From contig JASGFC010000001.1 in assembly GCA_047605865.1 (NCBI GenBank), forward strand, positions 18,097 through 82,096: 64,000 nt of DNA, given 5' to 3'. The notes under the pieces are model-generated. The model saw only the letters and a program-made list of their open reading frames with translations, did not search any database and was not told the origin of the DNA. This document shows positions 24,329-33,917 of this stretch, piece after piece. Both the position numbers and the translations under genes were made by a program. Position 1 is the stretch's first letter. The number at the start of each line of letters is the position of its first letter. The stretch is from JASGDC01 sp047605865. GTDB taxonomy: Bacteria; Actinomycetota; Actinomycetes; Actinomycetales; Micrococcaceae.

Positions 24329-24805
24329 TTATTCCGAATGGTTTTCTAAGCAAGTTTGAAGTAAGTTCAAAGCTTCTTCTACACTCTGAACTCGAACTTG
24401 TTCACGATCACCAGTGAAAGCAAAATTTTTTGTTGTGATTTTACCGTATACCTTAGCACTGACAAATACCGTTCCTGCTGGATGCTCTTCTAAAGAATCA
24501 GGACCTGCAACCCCTGTTGTTGAAAGGGATACATCTGCATTGCCTAATTGTGCAACACCTTCAGCCATATTTTCTGCTGTTTGGCGACTAACAACACCAA
24601 AATTATCAATTATATCTTCAGGAACACCAAGAACCGCGTGCTTTTGTGCTGCAGAATAACTCACAACACCTAATTCAAATGCCGAACTTGCCCCGGGAAT
24701 AGAAACTAAGGCATCAGCTAATTTACCACCAGTTAAGGACTCTGCAACAGCTATCTTTAGTTTGTGATGCATGCAGTACTCAATAATAAATTGAGCACTA
24801 CTCAT
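24329..24805 (-). CDS. CinA C-terminal domain protein (nicotinamide-nucleotide amidohydrolase type)
   Basis: A 158-residue stand-alone CinA C-terminal domain: AVAESLTGGKLADALVSIPG, VGVVSYSAAQK-type strand, and STTGVAGPDSLEEHPAGTVFVS. Such proteins (PncC) hydrolyse nicotinamide mononucleotide to the acid form, or are of unproven activity. No N-terminal MoeA-like domain. It overlaps pgsA by 4 nt, a common actinobacterial pair. Confidence 0.92.
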   Translation of the reverse strand: MSSAQFIIEYCMHHKLKIAVAESLTGGKLADALVSIPGASSAFELGVVSYSAAQKHAVLGVPEDIIDNFGVVSRQTAENMAEGVAQLGNADVSLSTTGVAGPDSLEEHPAGTVFVSAKVYGKITTKNFAFTGDREQVRVQSVEEALNLLQTCLENHSE

Positions 24806-25401
24806 TCTTGTGCTGCCTTCTTTTCACGAATCATTGAAAGCATCTGTTTAACATAATCCAAACCAGTAACTACTGTTACAAAAGTTGCTGCAATAAGTGT
24901 GATCCAAGCAATGATGTTTCCTATGTCACCGAAGACTGCTTGTATTGGAAGAATAAACATAATCAGTGCAGCTATTTGAAGCACAGTCTTTAATTTACCA
25001 CCTTTAGAGGCAGGGACAACTTCATATTTTTTAACAACAAAACGTAATAAAGTAATACCAATTTCACGAATGAGTATAAGGACAGTAATCCACCAAGGTA
25101 TTTCGTGAAGTATTGATAAACAGATTAAACCACTACCCAAAAGAGCTTTGTCTGCAATGGGATCGGCAAGTTTACCAAAATCAGTGATAAGACCTCGAGA
25201 ACGGGCAATATCACCATCAATTTTATCTGTGATTGCTGCAATACAAAAGATAGCAAGTGCACCCCAGCGGAATTGCCCATACTGACCAACTGGTGCCATC
25301 AAGAACCAGATAAATACTGGTACTAAAACAATTCGCAGAACTGTTAAATAGTTTGCGATATTCCAATTGCTTACCTGCTCAGGTGCTTGTTTTTCAACCA
25401 C
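24802..25401 (-). CDS. pgsA: CDP-diacylglycerol-glycerol-3-phosphate 3-phosphatidyltransferase
   Basis: Membrane enzyme of phosphatidylglycerol synthesis, 199 residues with about five membrane segments. The CDP-alcohol phosphatidyltransferase signature is complete: DKIDGDIARSRGLITDFGKL followed by ADPIADK. The GTG start follows TAATCT-N6, a leaderless arrangement. First gene of the pgsA-cinA unit. Confidence 0.94.
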   Translation of the reverse strand: MVEKQAPEQVSNWNIANYLTVLRIVLVPVFIWFLMAPVGQYGQFRWGALAIFCIAAITDKIDGDIARSRGLITDFGKLADPIADKALLGSGLICLSILHEIPWWITVLILIREIGITLLRFVVKKYEVVPASKGGKLKTVLQIAALIMFILPIQAVFGDIGNIIAWITLIAATFVTVVTGLDYVKQMLSMIREKKAAQE

Positions 25402-25407
25402 GCTTTA

Positions 25408-25413
25408 AGATTA
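25408..25413 (-). promoter_or_regulatory. -10 box of leaderless pgsA promoter
   Basis: Minus-strand TAATCT, then TAAAGC, then GTG. Confidence 0.5.
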
Positions 25414-25448
25414 CCGTAAAAAACTTAGAATTACATGAATTTGCTTGT

Positions 25449-28400
25449 CTACCCGGTGATAGAACGTAAAGTATCATCTAATTCATCAGCAGATACAAGC
25501 ACTTCCCTAGCTTTTGAACCTTCTGATGGGCCAACAATATCTCTAGACTCCATTAAATCCATAAGCCTACCTGCTTTTGCAAAACCAATGCGCATCTTGC
25601 GCTGTAACATTGACGTAGAACCAAGCTGCGCACCAACCACTAACTTAATTGCCTCAAGTAAATCATCCATATCGCCACCAATATCTTCATCAATGGCTTT
25701 CTTTTGAGCAACTTTATCAATATCATCACGATATTGTGGTTCTCGTTGAGATTTCGCAAAATCAACAATAGCTTCAATTTCATCTTCTGGAACCCAAGCA
25801 CCTTGCACACGCATTGGAGTATTGGCGCCCATAGGACTAAAGAGAGCATCACCTTGACCTATAAGCTTTTCAGCTCCAGGAGCATCTAAGACAACGCGCG
25901 AATCAGTTACTGAAGATGTTGCAAATGCCATTCTGGAAGGAACATTAGCCTTAATCAATCCAGTGACCACATCCACAGAAGGACGCTGAGTAGCTAGCAC
26001 TAAATGGATACCTGCTGCACGAGCAAGCTGAGTAATACGCACAATAGAATCTTCAACATCTTTAGCAGCTACCATCATCAAATCTGCAAGCTCATCAATA
26101 ATGACAAGTAAATATGGATAAGGCTCAATAACCCTTTCGCTACCTAGCAAAGGCTGCACATCTCCCCTACGAACAGCGGCGTTGAAATCATCAATTTTCT
26201 TATATCCAAAATTGGCAAGATCATCGTAACGTTTGTCCATCTCTTTGACTACCCATTGCAGGGCATCAGCAGCACGCTTAGGGTTAGTGATAATAGGCGT
26301 GATGAGGTGTGGAATACCTTCATAAGCTGTGAGCTCAACACGCTTTGGATCTACCAAGACCATGCGTACTTCATCTGGTGTTGCACGCATGAGAATTGAA
26401 GTAATCATGGAGTTCACAAAACCTGACTTACCAGCACCAGTAGCACCAGCAACAAGTAGGTGTGGCATCTTTGTAAGATTAGCTAAGACATAGCCACCTT
26501 CAACATCTTTACCAACACCCATGACCATTGGATGGTGATCTTGTACTGCCTGAGGAGAGCGCAAGACATCTCCCAACGATACAATTTCACGATCAGTATT
26601 TGGAATCTCAATACCAATTGCAGACTGCCCTGGGATTGGAGAAAGAATTCGCACATCTTGACTTGCGACAGCATAAGCAATGTTCTTTTCAATTTTTGTT
26701 ACAGTTTCAACTCTGACTCCAGGATTTAACTCAACTTTGTAGCGAGTGACTGTTGGTCCACGCATGTAATCTGTAACTCTGGCACCAATTTTAAACTCTT
26801 GAAATACATTAGTCAGTGATTCAACAATTCTTTCATTCGCTTCAGAACGTTCCTTAGGAGGATATCCTGGAGCTAGAAGGGCAGGATTTGGTAAACGATA
26901 TGGCATTACTTCACGATGAGTTTGAGTAAGCTGTGTTCCAGCTACTTCGTTGCTAGGTGTAGCTGTAGTATCGTGTGTTTGCCTTGCTGGATTAACTTCT
27001 GCTTCTTCAGAGCTATCTTGATGGCTAAGGGAAGCTTCATACTCAGAGATTTCATCTGCGAAGTAATCTGCATCGTCAAAGTTGGTAAATTCTAAGGACT
27101 CTTCACTCTCATCGTGTGCAGTTTCATGGTCAACAAGCTGGTTTGCATCAAACTCACTATCCGAATTAGGATGAGAAACAATTTCTCCAGCTTCTTCTCT
27201 ATGTGAATCATCTAACTCGGCAAAAGTATGAGTCTGACGTTTAAGCGTAGAATCACTAGGGTTTTGTGGCTCTGGTGCCTCATAGATATCATTTTCTTCA
27301 GCATCTTCATCAATGAAATCTGGAGCATCCAAGGCATCTGGACCAACAGACCATGGTGTTTGCACTTCTGCGCTCTCTCCCAATGAGCCAGTATCTAGCT
27401 TTACATCACTGTCTAGATCGTCTTCTTCAGGAAGAACACTTGACTGAAGTGGAGCATCGGAAGACGCTTGTGGTGCAAAGTCATAAAAACTATCTTGGCT
27501 TCCTGACGTCCTTCCACTAATACCATGCACACTAGTATTACCAGTTGCTTGAGCGTATTTCTCATTGACAAGAGCTAAAGCATCTAGCCCATCTGAAGCA
27601 GCTGCTGTCTCTTGACGCTGTACATTCTGAGTAGCTGTTGGTTTTTCTTCATTGAAAAGAAAATCCATAGAGCGTTCTGATTTTTGATTTTTAATAGCCT
27701 GAGCAATAGGCATTCTGGTAGCTGATGTTTCAGATTTAACAATATCCAAAGCTTGATCAATATGCGCGTCTTCAGCAACTGATTCTGTCTGGTTACCACC
27801 GAAAAGATTTTTCCAACTTCTACTTTTATGAGTTCCTAAAGTTTTTCCCTGTTGTTCAGACACACCAACATCATAATTAAAAACTTCAGAAGTATTTCGC
27901 GTTGGTACACCTTGAGGCACTGCTTGAGTCTTCAGCCTAAGCTTTCCCTCATTAAGTTCTTCTTGTAATTGTGCTGCATCTAAATTGTTGAAGGTAGAAA
28001 GTGGCGCGGAAAGATGCTCAGTTGCATCTTGGTGAACTAAAGGACGCTCCGAAGCTGGCATTCTGGTCACAACACGCCTAATTTGAGTTTGTTGAGGTGG
28101 CTGAACTGGTGTTGAAATTTGTTTAACGTTTTGTTCTTGTTTAACGTTTTGTTCATGTTCCATAACTTGCCCTGTTTTCATAGCTGGAGAAGGTTGACTA
28201 ACTTGAGGAGTTCGCTGCACTTGAACAGGAGTGTGCCCTGACGTAGCTGCAGCAACAGTGGCAACAACCGGCACTGCTGTTTCTGGAACACTACGGCCCA
28301 TAACATAATCCTTTAAAGCGTTGAATCGTGTCCCTAATTGGGAAAGATGTGTTCCTGTGGCAATCATTAAGGACGCAAAAATACCTAGTATCATCACGAT

Positions 28401-28967
28401 AAAACTTCCTGTGCTACTAAGAACTGTTGCGAAAAATTCACTAGCAAAAAAACCCAAAACTCCACCAGCATAATGCAATTCTTGATTTTGAAATTCCAAA
28501 GGTGGTCTTCCTTTGAGCAAATGAGCCATACCTGCTGCACAGAAAAGTGCGAGCGTTGTTCCAAACCAAACCCGAGTGTTAGCTTTTCCTTGTCCGGGAA
28601 AACGTATCAAACGCCATGCAATAAAGGCAAGGTAAAAAGGGATCAACAATGCAAGAGCACCACATAAACCAGTGACAGCGAATTGAACAGCGCCCCCAAA
28701 CCAGTCTTGAAGGTTAAGCCACTGACACACAGCTAAAATTACGGCAAGAATAACTAAAGTTAAAGCCAAGCCATCTCTAGAAATTTGAGGGTCGACAACA
28801 CTTCCCTGAGGACGAATCGCATTACCAAGACCATGGGCAGTACGAGACCACAATGAGCTTGCTTTTTGCGATAGCCAAGAAGGTTCTGGTGAATCAAAGT
28901 TGTCTCGAAAAGCAGCTTCATATACTTTTGAAGACGAACTTTTAGGGGAAGTTTTTTTGTTCGCCAT
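25449..28967 (-). CDS. ftsK: DNA translocase FtsK
   Basis: Septal DNA pump that clears chromosomes at division, 1172 residues. Four membrane segments occupy about residues 65-205; residues 210-670 form a very long Glu/Gln/Ser-rich linker with no structure evident; the motor has GPTVTRYKVEL, Walker A VAGATGAGKS (about 845-854), Walker B YLLVIIDELADL, and ATQRPSVDVVTG. The C-terminal winged-helix gamma domain (STSMLQRKMRIGFAKAGRLM) recognises KOPS-type sites. Identity firm. Confidence 0.97.
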   Translation of the reverse strand: MANKKTSPKSSSSKVYEAAFRDNFDSPEPSWLSQKASSLWSRTAHGLGNAIRPQGSVVDPQISRDGLALTLVILAVILAVCQWLNLQDWFGGAVQFAVTGLCGALALLIPFYLAFIAWRLIRFPGQGKANTRVWFGTTLALFCAAGMAHLLKGRPPLEFQNQELHYAGGVLGFFASEFFATVLSSTGSFIVMILGIFASLMIATGTHLSQLGTRFNALKDYVMGRSVPETAVPVVATVAAATSGHTPVQVQRTPQVSQPSPAMKTGQVMEHEQNVKQEQNVKQISTPVQPPQQTQIRRVVTRMPASERPLVHQDATEHLSAPLSTFNNLDAAQLQEELNEGKLRLKTQAVPQGVPTRNTSEVFNYDVGVSEQQGKTLGTHKSRSWKNLFGGNQTESVAEDAHIDQALDIVKSETSATRMPIAQAIKNQKSERSMDFLFNEEKPTATQNVQRQETAAASDGLDALALVNEKYAQATGNTSVHGISGRTSGSQDSFYDFAPQASSDAPLQSSVLPEEDDLDSDVKLDTGSLGESAEVQTPWSVGPDALDAPDFIDEDAEENDIYEAPEPQNPSDSTLKRQTHTFAELDDSHREEAGEIVSHPNSDSEFDANQLVDHETAHDESEESLEFTNFDDADYFADEISEYEASLSHQDSSEEAEVNPARQTHDTTATPSNEVAGTQLTQTHREVMPYRLPNPALLAPGYPPKERSEANERIVESLTNVFQEFKIGARVTDYMRGPTVTRYKVELNPGVRVETVTKIEKNIAYAVASQDVRILSPIPGQSAIGIEIPNTDREIVSLGDVLRSPQAVQDHHPMVMGVGKDVEGGYVLANLTKMPHLLVAGATGAGKSGFVNSMITSILMRATPDEVRMVLVDPKRVELTAYEGIPHLITPIITNPKRAADALQWVVKEMDKRYDDLANFGYKKIDDFNAAVRRGDVQPLLGSERVIEPYPYLLVIIDELADLMMVAAKDVEDSIVRITQLARAAGIHLVLATQRPSVDVVTGLIKANVPSRMAFATSSVTDSRVVLDAPGAEKLIGQGDALFSPMGANTPMRVQGAWVPEDEIEAIVDFAKSQREPQYRDDIDKVAQKKAIDEDIGGDMDDLLEAIKLVVGAQLGSTSMLQRKMRIGFAKAGRLMDLMESRDIVGPSEGSKAREVLVSADELDDTLRSITG

Positions 28968-29035
28968 AGTATCTTAAGAATACTATTTTATACTGACAAA
29001 CTCAGCTATCAACACCGAGCTAACAGCTAAGAAAA

Positions 29036-30760
29036 TTACGCTTCTAACACAATAGGGATAATCATTGGCTTCCTTCTATACCTACGAGAAACCCACGTAC
29101 CTACAACACGACGCATCACTTGCTGAAGCTGATACGTATCATTAACACCACGAGCTACAGCATCCAAAAGTGCTTTTCTAATCTTAGGTTCTACTTCGTC
29201 AAAAACGCCCTCATCTTCAGCAAAACCACGGGCATGAATCTCAGGACCAGTTAAAATTTCACCTGTAGATTTTTGTACAACAGCTAGGATTGATAAGAAT
29301 CCTTCATCTGCAAGAATACGGCGATCTTTAAGATCATCATCATCAATTTCGCCAACACTTCGACCATCAACATAGATATAGCCACATTCAACACCACCAA
29401 CGATGTCACATTCACCTTCAGCCATATCCAACACAACGCCGTCCTCACAAAGGAAAACGTCTTCTGGATCCATCCCAGTACGAACAGCAATTTGTCCATT
29501 AGCAATAAGATGTCTAATTTCACCATGAACAGGCATAGCTTGCTTAGGTCTTAAAACGTTATAAAAGTAGGTTAATTCACCTTCAGCTGCATGGCCAGAT
29601 ACGTGAACTTTTGCCATGCCCTTGTGAATCACATTAGCACCAAGCTTCATCAAACTATTAATAGTTCTATAAACATCATGCTCATTACCTGGAATCAGTG
29701 AAGACGCTAAAATGACAGTATCATCATGACCAACCTCAATCTGGTGCTCTCTATTAGCCATTCTCGACAAGGCTGCCATAGGCTCACCTTGAGAACCAGT
29801 ACACATCAAGACTGTTTTCCACCCAGGGTAATCGTCAATTTCTTTAACAGTAATGAGAGTATCGTCTGGAACGTGCAAATACCCTAACTGAGCCGCAATC
29901 TTCATATTACGCACCATGGATCTACCAATGAAAGCTACCTTGCGCCCATGTTCATGCGCAGCATCAAGTACTTGCTGAACCCTATGCACATGTGAAGAGA
30001 AAGAAGCCACAATAATTCGTTTATTTGCTTTACTAAAAAGCGAACTCAACACTGGGCCAATTTCACGCTCGTTCGTAGTAAAACCTGGCACATCAGCATT
30101 AGTTGAATCACACATCAACAAATCGACGCCTTCTTCACCTATTCGAGCAAAAGCACGCAGATCAGTAATACGATGGTCTAAAGGTAACTGGTCCATTTTA
30201 AAATCACCAGTATGCAATACAGTTCCAGCTGCAGTACGAATAAAAACAGCAAGAGCATCCGGGATGGAATGATTTACAGCAATAAACTCGCACTCAAAAG
30301 GACCAAGTTTTTCAACATCGCCTTCTTTAACAGTCAAAGTATAAGGCTTAATTCTATGTTCACGAAGCTTAGCTTCAACAAGAGCAAGGGTTAACTTAGA
30401 ACCTATCAAAGGTATATCGTGCTTATGACGCAATAAATAAGGAACTGCACCAATGTGATCTTCGTGACCGTGGGTTAAAACTATGGCAATAACATCGTCC
30501 ATTCGATCTTCAAGATACGAAAAATCTGGAAGGATTAAATCAACACCTGGCTGAACTTCATCTGGGAAGAGTACACCACAATCGACAATCAATAACTTTC
30601 CATTAATTTCAAAAACGGCCATATTACGGCCAATCTGACCTAAACCACCCAAAGGAACAATACGTAAAGTATCTTTTTTCAAAGGAGGAGGCGCCGACAT
30701 TGAAGCAGCGTGTGCTGGGGTCATTAACTCTCCCAGCTGAGTTGTGGGCATATTGTTCAT
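29036..30760 (-). CDS. rnj: Ribonuclease J
   Basis: Metallo-beta-lactamase/beta-CASP exo- and endoribonuclease in mRNA decay and rRNA maturation, 574 residues. Zinc motif THGHEDHIGAVPYL (His97-His102 region), HTGDFKMD, MCDSTNA, the beta-CASP SGHA motif and the C-terminal GTWVSRRYRRKPMIIPIVLE. An AAGAAAG ribosome site lies 7 nt before the ATG. It follows dapA in the same orientation, as in mycobacteria and corynebacteria. Confidence 0.97.
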   Translation of the reverse strand: MNNMPTTQLGELMTPAHAASMSAPPPLKKDTLRIVPLGGLGQIGRNMAVFEINGKLLIVDCGVLFPDEVQPGVDLILPDFSYLEDRMDDVIAIVLTHGHEDHIGAVPYLLRHKHDIPLIGSKLTLALVEAKLREHRIKPYTLTVKEGDVEKLGPFECEFIAVNHSIPDALAVFIRTAAGTVLHTGDFKMDQLPLDHRITDLRAFARIGEEGVDLLMCDSTNADVPGFTTNEREIGPVLSSLFSKANKRIIVASFSSHVHRVQQVLDAAHEHGRKVAFIGRSMVRNMKIAAQLGYLHVPDDTLITVKEIDDYPGWKTVLMCTGSQGEPMAALSRMANREHQIEVGHDDTVILASSLIPGNEHDVYRTINSLMKLGANVIHKGMAKVHVSGHAAEGELTYFYNVLRPKQAMPVHGEIRHLIANGQIAVRTGMDPEDVFLCEDGVVLDMAEGECDIVGGVECGYIYVDGRSVGEIDDDDLKDRRILADEGFLSILAVVQKSTGEILTGPEIHARGFAEDEGVFDEVEPKIRKALLDAVARGVNDTYQLQQVMRRVVGTWVSRRYRRKPMIIPIVLEA

Positions 30761-30794
30761 ATTTAAACTTTCTTGTATGAACGCGCCACGTAAT

Positions 30795-31661
30795 TTACTG
30801 TGTTAAGTCTTTCTTCATCGCTTCACGTTCAGCTGAATTAGCTTCAAGTAAAGGTAACCGTACAGTAGCTGTGGGCAAGACACCATCCTCTTTGAGGAAT
30901 GATTTAACAGCCACAGCACCAGGTACACAGTTCATGGTAGCGCGTATTGTTTTTTCAATCTTTGCGTTGATTTCTTGAGCAGCCTTAAAATCATTACTGC
31001 TCGCAGCATCAACCATACTGCGGAATTCTTGTGGGATAAGCTGTGCTGTCACACTGACAACACCCTTTGCACCTATCGACATCCAAGGGAGGGTCAGTGC
31101 ATCATCGCCAGAGAAAAACTCTAGCTCAGTTTCGTTCATAATGCGTGTGGCAAGCGGCATATCACCTTTAGCATCTTTTATAGCCACAATGTTTGGAACT
31201 TTTGCTAGCTCAATAATGGTTTCATAGCTTAGTGGAATACCTGTGCGCCCTGGAATATCATAAAGCATGATAGGAAGTTTTACTGACTGTGCAACTTGAG
31301 TAAAATGCTCAATAACACCAGCTTGACTAGGTTTATTATAGTACGGAGTAACAACCAACAGTGCATCTGCACCAGCCTCTTCAGCTTTTTTGCTCAGCTC
31401 TATGGAATGCTGGGTGTTATTTGAACCTGTCCCCATGGTAAGTGGAACGTCAACGGCTGCCTTCACAGTTTTAAGAAGCTCAATTTTTTCTTCATCACTT
31501 AACGTTGCACTCTCACCTGTGGTTCCAGCAACCACGATACCGTCACAGCCGCCATCAACTAAATACTTCGCAAGTTTTGCTGCTGCATCGTAATCAACAT
31601 TGCCATCGTTATCAAAAGGAGTAACCATGGCAGGAATTACAGTTCCGAAAGTGAAAGCCAT
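30795..31661 (-). CDS. dapA: 4-hydroxy-tetrahydrodipicolinate synthase
   Basis: Condenses pyruvate with aspartate semialdehyde, the entry to the diaminopimelate branch. 288 residues; AGTTGESATLSDEE, catalytic Tyr in TPYYNKPSQAG, and the Schiff-base Lys in VAIKDAKGD. RBS AAGGG before the ATG. The start overlaps the thyX stop, so thyX-dapA-rnj read as one unit. Confidence 0.97.
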   Translation of the reverse strand: MAFTFGTVIPAMVTPFDNDGNVDYDAAAKLAKYLVDGGCDGIVVAGTTGESATLSDEEKIELLKTVKAAVDVPLTMGTGSNNTQHSIELSKKAEEAGADALLVVTPYYNKPSQAGVIEHFTQVAQSVKLPIMLYDIPGRTGIPLSYETIIELAKVPNIVAIKDAKGDMPLATRIMNETELEFFSGDDALTLPWMSIGAKGVVSVTAQLIPQEFRSMVDAASSNDFKAAQEINAKIEKTIRATMNCVPGAVAVKSFLKEDGVLPTATVRLPLLEANSAEREAMKKDLTQ

Positions 31662-32398
31662 TATGGTGAAACCCTTCCATGAGTGTTAAAAGCTTCATGA
31701 GTTAAAGGCATTAATTTTGCCCACTCTGCTTCCATTTTGTCTGCAACCATCTCAATCTCCCGTTGTGGAAACGAAGGGAATGTTGAGCCTTCATGCAAAG
31801 TACGCAAGGAAAGGAAATTCATCAAAGCTCTAGCGTTCATAGTGACATACATACTTGAATAAATATTAACTGGCAGTACTGCACGAGCAACCTCACGAGC
31901 AATTCCAGCATCAAGCATCTGTTGATAATGTTGATAAGATTGTGTGCTGGACTCTTTAATAGACTTCACAGTTAGTTCATACTGCTCATCAGTTCCATCT
32001 TCAAAAGTATAATGACCAGCTTTACCAATCTGAACAAGTTTACGATCTCTATTTGGAACATAAAATAAAGGGCGAAGCTCTTTATAACGTCCAGATTCCT
32101 CATTGTAGCTTGCAATACGATGGCGCATGAACTCTCTGAAAACAAAAATTGGAGCCTGTACGTAGAACGTCATTGAATTATGTTCAAAAGGGGTACCATG
32201 GCGGTCACGCATCAAGTAGTTAATAAGACCTTTGGAACGTTGCGCATCGGCTTCAACATCTTCAAGGCTTGACTCACCTTTTGTTGAAACCCGTGCAGAA
32301 AAAAGAACGTCACTATCATGAGCAGAAGCTTTCACTAGCTCAACGGTCATATCGGATAAAAACTTAATGTCTTGAGAATCTTTTTCTTCAGAAGTCAT
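31661..32398 (-). CDS. thyX: Flavin-dependent thymidylate synthase
   Basis: FAD/NADPH enzyme making dTMP from dUMP without ThyA chemistry, 245 residues. The ThyX motif RHRIASYNEESGR (92-104) and the C-terminal SLRTLHEGS region are intact. The ATG follows TAAGCT-N6 without ribosome site. Divergent from a membrane acyltransferase-like gene with 32 nt between starts. Confidence 0.97.
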   Translation of the reverse strand: MTSEEKDSQDIKFLSDMTVELVKASAHDSDVLFSARVSTKGESSLEDVEADAQRSKGLINYLMRDRHGTPFEHNSMTFYVQAPIFVFREFMRHRIASYNEESGRYKELRPLFYVPNRDRKLVQIGKAGHYTFEDGTDEQYELTVKSIKESSTQSYQHYQQMLDAGIAREVARAVLPVNIYSSMYVTMNARALMNFLSLRTLHEGSTFPSFPQREIEMVADKMEAEWAKLMPLTHEAFNTHGRVSP

Positions 32399-32404
32399 GC
32401 CTCT

Positions 32405-32410
32405 AGCTTA
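32405..32410 (-). promoter_or_regulatory. -10 box of leaderless thyX promoter
   Basis: Minus-strand TAAGCT, then AGAGGC, then ATG. Only 8 nt from the opposite-strand -10 box of the divergent gene. Confidence 0.5.
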
Positions 32411-32418
32411 TCACTGTT

Positions 32419-32424
32419 TACAAT
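32419..32424 (+). promoter_or_regulatory. -10 box of leaderless promoter for membrane protein gene
   Basis: TACAAT, then GAAGTG, then ATG at 32431. Confidence 0.55.
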
Positions 32425-32430
32425 GAAGTG

Positions 32431-33474
32431 ATGAGTGAAAATAAGCGTATGTATGCAATAGACGCAGCCCGTGGTTTAGCTCTTATTGGTATGGTTCTTA
32501 TGCACTTATTACCTACCACTAACGAATCTAATACTGAGCTGACCACCCTAGGATATGTTTTCTCTGGAACCAGTGTTGCTCTGTTCATGTTTTGCGCTGG
32601 GCTAAGTTTAAACTTCATCAAATCTAATCGTGCATTAGCAATCCGTTCTGTGCTCTTGATACTCCTTGGTCTAACACTTGCTAGTTTCCAGATAACAACA
32701 GCGATGATTCTTGTAAATTACGGTATTTTATTTCTTTTACTGATTCCATTTCGAAAACTTAAATCCATCTACCTCATAGTGATAACACTGTTCTTTTTGA
32801 TTGGTGGACCTTTAATATCATGGCATTTTAGACATGGTTTAGCACCAGAAGTTCAAAATAAAATGCCCAGTCCACCTGCTTTTACCACACTACATTTTGG
32901 CTGGCAAAACCTGATTGACCTCTTTTTTACAGGTTATTATCCACTCATTACTTTCAGTTGTTATACGCTTACTGGTATACTCATTGCTCGATTAGCTCTA
33001 CGAAATTCCAGCATCCAATACTGGCTGATGGGCACTGGCATTGCTATGTTTGTGGTGCCATATTTTACAAGTTGGCACTCACCCTTGGCATCACTTCATG
33101 GCCAAGCTCCTCTTCAATCAATTCGCTGGCTTAACACGATGGCACCTCATGCTGGTACTACACCAGAGATGATACACAACTTAGGATACTGTTTCTTTTT
33201 TATAGCGTTTTTTCTCTTCATTGAAGCACGATACCCTGCTACCCTTACACCACTTGTTGCTCTTGGACAAATAACACTGAGTCTGTATACAATTCATTGT
33301 CTGCTCACCATTGTGACGCAAGAAATCTGGATACACGCTATCGTGTTAGGCATAGTTACCCTTTATTGTTGGCACTTTAAAAAATCTGGGCCATTAGAAT
33401 CCTTAATCCACGCGTCAGTAGGTTTATCGCATTCTACTCACAAAAGCTATGATAAATCGGCTGATGTGCGGTAG
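32431..33474 (+). CDS. Multi-pass membrane protein, HGSNAT/DUF1624-like acyltransferase family
   Basis: A 347-residue protein with about ten hydrophobic segments. The start YAIDAARGLALIGMVLMHLL is the hallmark of the heparan-alpha-glucosaminide acetyltransferase-like / DUF418 group. Such proteins may acylate envelope sugars; the acceptor is unknown. Start ATG 32431 is chosen over GTG 32428 because of the TACAAT-N6 leaderless promoter. Its 3' end overlaps the convergent TPR-type membrane protein by 28 nt. Confidence 0.82.
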   Translation: MSENKRMYAIDAARGLALIGMVLMHLLPTTNESNTELTTLGYVFSGTSVALFMFCAGLSLNFIKSNRALAIRSVLLILLGLTLASFQITTAMILVNYGILFLLLIPFRKLKSIYLIVITLFFLIGGPLISWHFRHGLAPEVQNKMPSPPAFTTLHFGWQNLIDLFFTGYYPLITFSCYTLTGILIARLALRNSSIQYWLMGTGIAMFVVPYFTSWHSPLASLHGQAPLQSIRWLNTMAPHAGTTPEMIHNLGYCFFFIAFFLFIEARYPATLTPLVALGQITLSLYTIHCLLTIVTQEIWIHAIVLGIVTLYCWHFKKSGPLESLIHASVGLSHSTHKSYDKSADVR

Positions 33475-33899
33475 AGTTCAATAGCCTTTCGCATCGCGCT
33501 ACGAGCCCGAGTTCTATCTCCAGCCATGTCATAACCACAAGATACATTGAACCAAGCTTTCCAGCTTTGTGGGTTCTGTTCAACATCTTGCTTAAATTCT
33601 TGAAAACGCTCATCAGCTGCAGATTTAATGATGCGACCACCTGGTGTTCGTGGCAAATCATCTTCAGGTAACTCGTTGTTCTTTTCTAGCTCATCAGCAA
33701 GTTTTTTTGTTTGAAAACCAAATCTAAACTCAGCAAAAACAGCCCACATAACCATAGCTGGAATTACAATTAGGGATATTCCTAAACCTTTTGAAACCAA
33801 ACCCGGCCCTTTAAGAAGCCAATATGCACGCTGAAAACCATAAAAAACGTATAAGAGTGTCAGTGAAGTAATAAAAGCAATTCCGAGTTTGGTTTTCAT
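33447..33899 (-). CDS. Small membrane protein with single TPR-like C-terminus
   Basis: A 150-residue protein with two hydrophobic segments (about 5-20 and 37-60) followed by a soluble helical part; WKAWFNVSCGYDMAGDRTRA looks like one tetratricopeptide unit. A conserved transmembrane protein next to dapB is known in several actinobacteria, function unknown. It follows dapB by 18 nt. Confidence 0.8.
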   Translation of the reverse strand: MKTKLGIAFITSLTLLYVFYGFQRAYWLLKGPGLVSKGLGISLIVIPAMVMWAVFAEFRFGFQTKKLADELEKNNELPEDDLPRTPGGRIIKSAADERFQEFKQDVEQNPQSWKAWFNVSCGYDMAGDRTRARSAMRKAIELYRTSADLS

Positions 33900-33917
33900 C
33901 TAAGGAACACTCGATTC

